A stretch of DNA of 64,000 nucleotides from Ciona savignyi (taxonomy: Eukaryota; Chordata; Ascidiacea; Phlebobranchia; Cionidae): contig CH003416.1 in assembly GCA_000149265.1 (NCBI GenBank), positions 1,572,770 through 1,636,769 of the forward strand, given 5' to 3'. Shown here piece after piece: positions 49,901 to 62,200 of this stretch. Under the pieces are notes generated by a model. That model ran no database searches and had not been told where the DNA came from. It saw only the letters and a list, made by a program, of their open reading frames with translations. Numbering within the stretch: position 1 is the first letter of the stretch; every line of letters begins with the position of its first letter. The translations under genes were made by a program, and so were the position numbers.

Positions 49901-52900
49901 AACCCGGCCTAAAGGTCGCCTTTTATCGAGTTTAATGTCGTCAGGTGCTTAGAGCTGTCAATATTTTACCATAAAAATTCCACTGTGGTTAATATTGTTT
50001 GCAGTGACTAAATAGAATATTGGATACTGGTCGCTTATTATTGGATTGATATGCCTAAATATATATTTTCTTTTCAAGTGGATTGTAATTGACAATGACA
50101 CAACGTAAAATAGAATATCACTAATTGTATTTGTCGCTCTTATCCGAAGTCGTTTTATCTTTTTTATTTATTACTATTTACTAAACGTGACTTTCATAGC
50201 GCTTATATTAACATAAAACAACTATACGTCGCATATTCCAAAAAAAGATATCCCGTATTTACAATGTAAAGTCCATTTCGGTCTTCTTCCGCATTCAGTC
50301 TATAATATTTAACATGCAATATTTGTTCAGGGACATGAGGTTCAACCGCATACGAAGCATTCCCTCGTCAACTTTCCATCGAATGTGGAATCTCAATACC
50401 CTGTAAGTGGCTCATACTGTACGCTTGAATAAAAATCGAAATTTCAAGTTAAACCATCGCATTCCAAGTTCAAGTGGTGCTTACAGCTCCTTCTGAAATA
50501 TCATGCCAATCGTTCGACCCTGTACGTGAAGGTCAACTGTTCCTTAATACCTGCGAACGCAAAGAATTTTTATCCACATTCCCAGTCTATAGAATGACCC
50601 AATTCTATTTGCTTGGTTAGCAGAGCTTTGCAGGATATTTAACGGTTACAAATTTATAAGCCCGCCTCTCCTAAGTGGAACTAAACACCCTTGTAATTCT
50701 TGGCTGCAACTCGAACCCATGCGAACGAAGAATTTAACAACTCGTGTTGCATTTTGGCGTTAAACGCCGGTTTAAAACGGATAGTTGTCACAAAACTAAA
50801 CGACGCAAGCTGTTCGTCGAATTTCACTGTCGCGGTAAAGAAACCCGGGGTCTAAAAGTGTGTCGACCCATCACACAGACAAGTTTACAAAACATGAAAA
50901 GTTAATCCGTCCAGACCCTGGGTACAGATACTTAGACTTGGCGCGAAGGATTTCTCGCAACTCTTCCAGTAATTGTTTGAAGTATTAAAGTGCTGGCACT
51001 TTCCCAGAAGCAATATATTTGCTTAACGCACAGAGATTTACAAGTTTAAAACGATGAGTAAGCATAGGAAAAAGTAGCTGTCGTTTAATCATGGCAATTA
51101 AATTTCATCTCTAGAAGTATATATATTTCGTCCCGGTTTATCCTAAATTCACTTTTTCACATAAATGGTTCTTTTCTGAGTGAAAATACATAAGTTGACA
51201 TAATGATAAGGCAGCTAATCGCCGCCCTGCTGAGTTTGTACAAGTGAACGGTTCACTTAGCAGGCCTGGATTTAGGGTTGAGGCATCGCAAAATTCATTT
51301 TTGTCCACTTGTTAACGGACGTTAGCGCCGCGTCTTACGGTATCTTTACTGTTTAAGCACATGCTAATCCTCTATACTCCGAATGAGGTTTTTACACAAA
51401 ATTAAAATCGACGGGTCGTACTTCTTGTATTTTGTCGGGAATCTTGTGTTAAACGTTTGAAGCGAATCCAGACCACTAAAAGCTTGTGGTCTATTAAAAT
51501 TAGAAATGAAACTTCTTTGAAGTCAGAGAAAGTTTCAAAGTTATTTATTTAACCAATTTTTAAGAAATTTAATATCTTTGAAGGTTCATAAACCGAAAAA
51601 ATGTTGCTTTAAATAATGCCTTTAACTACTGTGACGCCGTTAGATTAATTGTTTATTATTAAATACGGTATGATTATCTTATTACTGTACAGTGTAGCCT
51701 ACACAGTTTAATTTGTAAACCGGTAAAAACAAGTTGATAGTCATTGGGCGGAAGACCCGACCTACTTTTTTAACAGAGCATTTACAAATGTCCTCTTATT
51801 ATTTTTGTATTTCTTTAGACTATTATTCCTTTAAAAATAGGAAAACAGAAAAAAGCGTAACTAGTTAATGCAATTCCGTCTTTGTTTATATGGTAGATTG
51901 GCCTACATGCAGACTTGCAAGCAGTGTCGCGGGGTGACTGGCACCGAATCCTTTAAACTTCTCTTTGCCACTTCTACCTCGTGTTATCCACTCTTATACC
52001 TCAATTACTTTGTTTTTGCAGATTACTCAATAACAACGAGATCCAGTCGATCTCTGAAGACGCATTTCGTGGCCTCTCCTCGTTGAAGTATCTGTAAGTA
52101 CAAGATCTCTTTAGCGCTACCCGCAAACGCGCTGAATTGAAGGGTATAAAGTACAGACCCACTTCGAAATGCGAATCCACTTAACATACCTTTTTTACAC
52201 CTGAATCCGATTTTTTTGGTTTGAAGTGGTATTTAGATTCCGCGCGAAATAAATTCCGAAAGCCGATAATGTGATTTTTAAGGCCTGTCGTCTGTAGATT
52301 GTAGCACGGCTTGCATGCTTAAAGACGCTTTTGCACTAGTAAAATAAAATGACTTGGTAGAGGTTTTTGGTGGCAGTTTAATTAATCTGTAGTTTTGCTT
52401 ATTTGTGGCTAACGCGCAGATTGACATTTTACGCAAGTTATTTAAATGTGCATCATTATTGCCAATTCAGAATTTCATTTTGATCGGCTGCAAACGTAAA
52501 ATGCTAGAATTTGGCTGAAAATACTAAATAATATAAAAGCTTAGTGGGGGACGTATTCTGTCAACATGCAACGCAAATAAATCTCTTTTGCGTTCAAAAA
52601 TTTCGTCAACCGATTCAATTCGCATTTTTATGGTTTCACGGTTACTCGTTGGGAAAAGAGCATATTTTAACACCGCGAATTCAGTTGTTTTTCACTGCAT
52701 AGCAGAGGGGCTTGGCGAAAACCGAGCAGATCGGTAGTAAACAGCGGTCCAAGGGAGCACTATTCAAACCGATGTAAATAGGTACCCAAACTGCTTGCAT
52801 AAGCGATGACGCATTATATGACGTTCGCCTGTTTTTTTACACTCACCTCAACGCATTTTTTCTTTAAATTTTGATTGATAGGCCTATATAATAGAATTCA

Positions 52901-55900
52901 GCAAAATGCAATAACAGCCAGGAATGTCTCTTTTAAACAAAGCAACTGTTTCCAACATTCCTATGTATTTTCGATATTTTATATTGACAGATATCTGTAC
53001 AAGAACAGAATAAGGACGATACACAAAAGGGCTTTCAATGGCCTCGTTTCTTTAGAACAATTGTGAGTTTACATTAGTTTTATATGCACTCGTACACTCG
53101 TTTTTGACTTGTATGTATATAAAATTAAATCTCAACAATGTTATGTTTAAGGATATAAATGAATTTTCAATTGATTTTATTGACGGTTGAAGAAAATTTG
53201 CGAAAGAAGAAATGTTTAGTTTTTTCCGGCGTATTTAAATTTTTAGGTCTAAGCGTTTATCTTGGGGATTTGTTCTTTTTATGACATCCACTATAGAATA
53301 TAGAGGTTTCAATCACCTAATCAATAACCATTAATTTGTGCATGGCTTTGCGCTTAGAAGTTTTTTCGCATTAAGCTTAAAGAAACTTTTTGTGCACTAA
53401 TTGCTCGTTTTGACAGTGAATAAAATAAGTCCATGTACTGAAATCGTGTTAGTGAAAATAGTTAAGTAATTTACCAACATTTTTTGGTAATATTAAAGTT
53501 TTCTGTGATAAATTACCCTGTTCATCCATAATAACTCATCTAAATTAAGTTACGAGCCAAAACAAATCAACTTTTATCGGCAAACGTCGTCTGTCTTTTT
53601 AGATGAATTAATGTTGCTTGTGTGTTTATATTTAACTGAGATGTGTAAACATTTAATCATAATTCGGTACCGTGTGCCTGCAGCAATTTAATTTAAACTG
53701 CATCTGCCGCTGGATGAAAACCAAATATTCCAGCTGTAAAAAACTAAATTGGCTCTTATCTTTCCGCTTTATTGTAGAAATAGTTAGACAAAAACGTTTC
53801 TCTAAACATGGCTGTAATGTTTAAAATACTATCTGATAACGTTTCTCAATGCATGCGAGTGTTTAACGATTCTAAACAAACACTGACACGGCATTATGTA
53901 TTCACTGAAAGCTAGCGATTTGGAAATTATACTGCCAATTGCCACTATGATTAAGGCATTTTGCAATAAGTTGGATGATTCTATCGTAGGTCTATAGTAT
54001 TTTATTATTTAGTAAAACCATAGTATACTAAACAAGTTTTGTTTGGTATACTATGGTAAAACGTAGTGTGCTTAAACATTTTTTTCTATAGATATCTTCA
54101 CGACAATAAACTTGTCACTGTGCCTTCCGGTACGTTTGCTACTCTGCCGAAATTGGAGAGATTGTAAGTATGGAATTTTATTTATCAGTGTAGCCTAGAT
54201 ATATTTTTAATATGATAAACACAGAACCATTTTGTCTCGGCCTGGTGTGATGCTTTGATAAACTTCTTTCGGTTCTGCCTAAAAGAAGGCTGTTTAATAA
54301 AATCGTAAATCCGCTCTGGTGTGGGCTGCATAATAGGCCTAATGTGGGCTTTAGTTCAGTTTTATTGCGAGCATTACGAAGTATAACTTTTAATAATCTC
54401 CTTAGCTGTGAAATTTAAAATTACAATTTCAATCTTATAAAAATACAGCTGTCTCTGCGCGCGGTGTTTAATAATGAAGACGGACTTTGAAATTTATTAC
54501 GTTAGATGTGGTAATAGTTTCCAACCAATTAAATACACATCACACAAAAGTCTATTGTATTCAATAAATTCATCATGAGGCCTGTCAGCTACTGGTTTTT
54601 CAGTTTAAGACATTATTTTAAATATTTATTTAAATGGCACAGTAGCCTACATGGACATGACAAAATAGTTCATCACAAAACGCGCTGAAGGAGATGCATC
54701 TTGGCGATTTTTATTACACAGACGATTTGTTTCAGATTAAAGCCAAGTGTATTTATTTTGAAAGGTCGTTCGGGAAATGACTCAAACTGAAAAAATGTTT
54801 CAGCCAATTAGGTTAAGGTTACCCTGCGTTTCACTTATTTTTACTGAACGTGCATCTTGCTAATCCTATAGATATTAAACCGCTATTGAGTAAAAGGTTG
54901 CTACTAGGCTAATGCTTTTTAAAAAATGGTGAATTATTTGTAGTTTTGTTTGTACAATTCATGTTATGAAGCTATTTACACTATACACTACTCAAAATTC
55001 TTAACAAATTTAAAACACATGCGTAAAACTAATAGTATATATCTCTTACAAGGGTATTGATTCCCCAAATTCGCTGATAAACCGAACACTCCCAGTAACT
55101 TGATTAATATAACCTTGTCTGTTGCAATGGTTTCCTGCACTGTGGTATTTCTTAGTTATTCGGCATATATCAATCAACTTAATTGTTTTAAAGTCGGCGC
55201 TCAAGAAGTTAAGGCCGAAACACGACGCGTGTGTAATAATATAAGCTAGTTCCCCGTCTAGCGACTTGGCCTTTGAAATTTGCGCGCTATTTTATGGATA
55301 GTGCACGTGCAATAAGGGCGGACCACCCATCACCCAACAACGGTTAACAAACCGCACGGTACCTGTAGGCCTAGTTAAAATGTCATATTACATTTATTAA
55401 ACTGCATAAATTGTTTATTCTAGTCTGCATTTTTAACACCACATAACATTTTTGTAATTCTTGCAGCCGTTACACCATACACATGGCTTAATGTTTAAAA
55501 AAAACTCTGGTTTTATAACGGATTTACGCACATCTCTTTAATCATTCCAGGTTGTCATAACATTTGCAATCCTTTTTGGGCCACAAATCCATTCAATATT
55601 GAAGTTTATTTAAACGAATCTACATGAAAGCCTTACCTGACAGACATGACTCTCTTTCAGGTTACTTCACGCAAACTTGATAGAAACACTTCCAAATAGA
55701 CTTTTTGATCATCTAACATCATTGAAACGATTGTAAGTGTTGTTCATCCATTTCACACTGATTTTACACGTTTTCCTATCTGGAAATGGCCTTTTAATAT
55801 ATGTACTTTATTGTTTTATTTTTATTGTTTTATTGTTTAAAAATCTACCTTTACCTTGGTCTACACAATCTGTATATTTATTGCCTGTTTTATAACAAAT

Positions 55901-56204
55901 ATTATTTTCTAAACCGAAGATAATCATTAGAGCATAATACTCACAAAAGTAGCCATTTTGGTCTGATCAATTAGCTTGGTGGGTTAGGGTGTCCCCATTT
56001 GAAAAGGTTGCAGGTATAAAACTGGTCACTAGCTAATCAGTTGTGTCCTTACAGCACTTAACACATAATGCCTGAACCCAGTGAAGGAACGTCTTAATCA
56101 TACACAACACACTACAACAGCTCTGGTAACCCTATAGTTGGTGCGATAATATCTGACTGCCCTTTTGTGGATGCCCCTTATGTTGACCCATGGGGATAAA
56201 CATG

Positions 56205-56244
<40 letters not shown>

Positions 56245-59200
56245 AGTATTTAAGCGGAATGATAAAAAACTAAAATATAATAAAATATAAAACACACTGC
56301 AATAAATCTGGCAATGACTCATTCTCGACACACAATGTTAAAATTATTTTTTTTTGCAGTAAAATTTCTCTTACTGTTTATCAGGGTATTTTAATTAAGG
56401 AGATATATATTAGACCTTTACACATTTATCTGTATGATTGCTTTGCTTAGATTCCGAAAGACTTTCTTCAATATTTCATTACTGTGATATTTATATTTCA
56501 ATAGGCGACTGGATGGCAACCGGCTTCGGTGTGATTGCGACCTGTCGTGGTTGGCTACTTTTTTAAAAGGGCCAGGTCGCAAAATCTTTGCAGCTGCCAT
56601 TTGCCATCATCCGAGAACATTGTCTGGAAGGAATATTCCTGGCATTGCGGCTTCTGAGTTTCACTGCGACAATGACCGAAACAGTACGTATACAAGTGAG
56701 TGTGCTTTACTAACACTGCACAGAGCTTCGGGTTTTCTATCATCTGGGTTTCTTTGTTCCAATTGTATTTGAGCTATTCAACATTTCTTACAAACTTTTC
56801 TTTCATACTGTATGATATATGTCAAAAAATTCAAATCAATCTTTTTTAATTTATTTATCTTATTTATTATTTCGAATTTATTCAACTTTATTTTCATCTG
56901 CTGCATGATTACTTGTTTATTTTCATAGTGATTCAAGTAGACTTCCCTAATTTTCTGCAATCAATAAACACTTAATTTGTACTTCCTCAAAAGTAGTCAA
57001 TTCCTTCATTAATTGCATTTAATAATTACATTATTAATTGCGTTATCAGTTACCATAAATTACTCATTAAAAGTTGTAACATATACATTCAACAATTCCA
57101 TTTTATGTCATTTTATTGTTAATATTTTTAACTTAAAAGTCAAGAGAACACAATTGAGCACAGGATTTACAAGTTATAGTAAAGAATAATAAAATAAGCA
57201 CACTGATTTTTTATTGTTGAAAATTAACCTGCCCAAATTTAAGCAAAACCAAAAGTGCACAAATTTTACTATTGACTATAGAGGTGTTTAATTTGTGAAT
57301 ATTGGATAACATTGAAATGTTGCAGAACAGTAAATTGGGTTGGCTGTGTTATTTCAGTGTGCAGGACGTTGCACTATTTTCTGTATGGTTCCTGTATTGT
57401 TACCTTACAGAATCTTTTTTAACTCTGCCTTGTTACCTTTAGTTGCCCCCATATTTTATGAGCAACCTGAAGATGTAGAAGTCCAGCAAGGGGAAGCTGT
57501 TACCTTCAGATGTGGGGTTAGGGGATCTCCCCAAACCCCTGGTCAATTGGTACCATGATGGGTGGGTTATGTTGAAACTTTTTGCACATAAGGCAAATAT
57601 TTTTAGCAATATTGTCAATGTGCATGAAATGTCACTAAAAATGATTTTAGGATAAGATATGATAGGATAGGATATTTATGTTTATCCCCGTGAATGGAAA
57701 AACCAAGGGGGTTAACACACGGGCAATCATCAGATCACCTCGCGCCTTCTGTCGGATTGCTTTAGCTATTCTAGTGTGTTGTGTATTATACAAGCGTTCC
57801 TTTAATTTGGTAGAACCCATTAATCCGCTGGGTTTTATCTTGGTGTTACAGTGTAGATTTAAAGTGATATTTATTCTCAACTGAAATTTTCCTTTTACAT
57901 ATTCCACCAAAATGCAAATTAATCTCATATCGTGATAGGCTAGTATCAAGAGATATGTAGTTTTGATCTGTCATTAAAGCAACTCAAAACTGTGTGTATC
58001 TTCATAGCATAGACATACAAAAAAAAGAAATCTAAAGAGGTGAATAAATAGTGACACACTCCAAAAATCAAATATTGAGACTGTGTTTCAATGACTGTTT
58101 TATCTTCAATGGCACCCCGTGTTTAAGGTTTGACTTTTTTCACTCACCAAGATATTCCGCCCAAGGGTCGTCAAAACTAAAGCAAGATCTCAATGATTTA
58201 TGACACACAGTACCAGCTCTGTCAGTGGGCCTGAGATAACCTAATGATCACTTAGGTTTAACACCACTGTTATGTCTTGCAATAATCCCCCAAGTTATTT
58301 TGTACTGCAGACTTGCTGTAAGGTTGGACACGAGAGTCAGGAAGTTAAATGAAGGATCATTGATGATTCAGTCTTCCCGCCAATCTGACAGAGGTGTGTT
58401 TAAAAAAAATAATATTCTGAATGACCACAGTCATTTTTGGTATTGTATTTGGGTAATATGGGCATATTATATTGTTACATATTATTGTAAATTAATGTGA
58501 ATTAATAAAAACATTGTATTTTAAGAAACATAAGCTTGATTGTAAAAAAATATTCAACCAAATTTTTGGGTTAAAATACCATGTTGGATTAGTATTAACT
58601 TATTTTTTATTCATTGTTATTATAGTTAATCCCAAAATCCCACATAATATATAAGAACGCAAAAAAATAATTTAAATTTTTTTTAAACTGCATTAAGGTA
58701 ACTACAAATGTACGGCTGAAAATGAAGTTGGAAGTCTAGAAAGCACTGTTGCGAGTTTAACTTTTAGTGGATCAACTGGACCACCCGTATTTGTAACTGT
58801 GCCGAGAGATCAAGAGGTATAATGTTGTTTTGAGAATTATTTGGTCGTTGAATCTATTTTACAACTGGTACCTTTATCCTTTGTGTGATATTGGGAAATT
58901 ACAACAATTAATTCTTAGCCATCCGATTTCAGTAATTATCGGTCATTGTTAGCTACATTTTAATTTTGTCCTTTTTTGCTTTTTCTAACCCCTTAACCAA
59001 CACAGCGTAGTAACTACTGTCATTGTAATTGAAAAAAAGTCTACATTCTGTTGAAAAAAATCATCAGTATTTATTGCATAATTCTACATTCCGTAAATCG
59101 TATTTGTTGCATCCTTATTAACCGAACAGTCAAATATGTAAAACTTTTCGTTTTTTTCATTTTTTGTCAATTTCTTTATTAAAAATAAATAAGATATCGC

Positions 59201-62200
59201 CTTTGTTTAACTTCATAAAACATTCCACTAGGTGACACTGCATGATCGGGTGACGTTTCAATGTCGAAGTTCGGGCACACCAGTTCCTGTCACTAGATGG
59301 TACCATAACCATGAGCGACTGCCTGCTCGACCAAATTTCATAGTGATGCCAGGTAAATTTTTATGGTGATGCCAGATACAACCAGTCATTTAATTCAAGG
59401 CTTTGATAAAGACAACGCACATCGAAGATCTGCTGCGTTTGTTAAACCAATCTCTCACTGTTATGCTCACACCCCCCAGTTTAAGAATCTCTGGTATAGA
59501 GCATAGAGATAGAGAGTGTAGATTTTGTAGGTTAAGTGGTTTATTTCTTTAACCAGATATAGATGTATTACTGGTAAAAATAGATTATCACATATGGTAA
59601 CACTAGGGTACCACAGGTTTATACTTGCACATGAATTTTTGACATTTATTGCTACATGAAATGAAAATGGCCCTTTTTCATTTTGTGATGTTTCAAGGTA
59701 CCCTTCACATCAGATCAGTTGCTCTTGAGAACAATGGCACATACACCTGTATGGCTGCCAATAGTGAAGGTTATATCAACTCCTCTGCAAAATTGATTGT
59801 GAGAAGTAAGTAATGGCTACTGTTTTACATGGTTGAAGACATACATTTGTATCTCTGTAGTTGGGACAAGATGAACAGATACTGTATGTCCCTTCTCATC
59901 AGGATATTTTATTGATTTACCACCTGTCCAACAGATCATGTAATCAAAACCAGTTGCTTCTAGTTTTTTGGTATAACATTGTGTTTTAAAATACTTATCA
60001 TTGGTCTTATTTGGTTACATTAGTATATTGGCGTTTTAAGGTGCAGGTGCTCGAAAATGTCTAGATGATTGGTTATGTTTAAGATAAGGTTTTAAACAAA
60101 ATCCCGTCATGTATGCTACATAAGTAGATGTATGCTACACTAAAAGCTACAAAGGTCTAATTATGCGGAAAATCCATAGACATAACAAAAATTGGTCAAA
60201 ATTTACAGCTCCTCGAAAATGTTTGTTTTAATGATGCATAAAATACATAGACACAACAAAAATTGGTGCAAATTCCCGTAGGTCCTCCAATTTTTACATC
60301 CAACCCCACCGATCAAAGTGCAGTTCAGGGGAGAAGTGTAACGTTGGAATGTAATGCTGAGGGGGTCCCTGCTCCAAAAATAACATGGCTGCGAGATGGA
60401 AATCTGTTGGCAAGGGATCAGAGATACCTTGTAATGGCATCAGGTAACTTTGTTTTTTTTATACATTTTGTTTAAAACATATTGGTGCATTTGAATATTT
60501 GAAAAGATTTGCAAATTGGATTTTTAGTTTATTTTTCATTTTTTGCCCCAGTATTAAAAAAATGGAAAACAAAGTTACGACACAAGAACAGGAAAAGACG
60601 GCAAAACGAACAGTCGTTAAAACCGGTCATTAAAAAACGACATCATTTAATAAATATAGCGGACGCGGCGCCATTTTTGTGTGTGCTTGTGAACGTAAAT
60701 TTTGGTAAATTAGCAAGAAACTAAGCATGTATTCAAAGTTTTTAATCGCCAATTTTGAACAGGTGTAACTTAGAACTTTCCTATCTAGAGAAAAATCGTA
60801 GGACCTTTATCAAATCAAGTGTTATAATTAACGCACTTTAAGTCAGCAAATTTAAGAGCAGCGCCAATGGGTTTACTGTTAAATACATGAAGAATTCACT
60901 TAAATGTGGTGTTTGATTTTTCAGCTATGGATAGATTCAGCATTACAGTTTAATATAAGTCCACCCAGCTGGTCCGAATAGTAACTGGCAACATAGCTAT
61001 TGGCTACTTGTGTTAAAAGTTGTCTTTCCAAAATTTTTCCAGGTTCTCTAGTGATTCGACAGGTGAACCCTGGTGATGAGGGGACTTACACTTGCAAGGC
61101 AAAGAGCAGTGCTGGTGTCTCAACCACTGATGCTTTTCTAACTATTATGGGTAAGTTTGTCTAGGTTAGTAAAGGGGCCAAGATACATTAGTACAGGCAG
61201 TACCGAAGGGGCGAGGGATGTAGGCCTTAAAACAGGTATGGGCAACATATGGCCTGCGGGCTGGGTTATATAGTTCAGTAGCCACCCTACATGTATAGAA
61301 CAATGTTGTAGGGTTAATGCCCGCTGCGGCAGTTTAATCACAATTTTTTATTATTCTCTTCTAATTGGTCAGTTGGATAGTTCCCTCGAATGATATGTAT
61401 CAAAACCAGCCACTGACTATAAGATCCTTGGTCAAGGCGCATAGCAACCAGAAAAGTCACCTAAACCCAGTGGATTAGAGTGTTAAACTTAATTATAAAT
61501 TACATCTCAAACATATTCAACACACTGTAGTAGCAGCTGGACTATGGGCATGAGTTTTCTGACAAGAACAGTGATAAACTCTCTAGCACAAAGATTTTAT
61601 TTTTACAAGTTATTAGATGATAAGTATGCATAAATCATTTATTATATATTTTCCTAGTCAACAGGATAGAAATTGCACTGTTTTGTTTGTTAATAAAGGA
61701 CCTTTTGACACAAATTATACGATATTGCCCAAGAACTCTTCATTTCACCCAAAATGAACATACTTTTTAGCAGTACCTATATTAACCTAGATAGTACCAC
61801 TTGACTAGAGTGTCACCTCTAGACCACGAGAATATCCCAAAGTTTGACAAACCTCACAAATTATAGTTCCACCACGATTCACCGTGCGACCGCAAAACCA
61901 ACGCGTGCGACAAGGACTTACGGTGGATTTCCAATGCCAGGTTGCTGGGAGACCACAACCTCAGATTGTGTGGACTGTGAATGGTAAGTGACGTTGTTGT
62001 TGGTTGCTTCACGTTATGAAATACAGTCAATGATATATATGTAGTACCTTAGTGCTACTGAACATCTTTGCTTGCAGGTCATTAAAAACAAAAAAATTCT
62101 TTATTGACCGGTAAAGCTAGGGACGTTGTTGTTGGTTGCTTCATGATATGTTATACAGTCATTGATATATATATATTTAATTATTTATACAGTCTCTGAT

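Larger units (their letters stand above)
40996..50330 (+). other. Peroxidasin intron 1 (9.3 kb)
   Basis: Holds a family A element at 45363-45588, a PIF/Harbinger-like element at 47663-49909 and a TGACGTCA palindrome at 42682. The open frames at 42530-42924 on both strands overlap and are unrecognised. No other gene seen. Confidence 0.7.
50403..56504 (+). other. Introns between the peroxidasin LRR exons
   Basis: Apart from the five LRR exons, the hairpin at 54017-54057 and the SINE at 55975-56242, this stretch is plain AT-rich intron. No other gene was seen. Confidence 0.6.
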
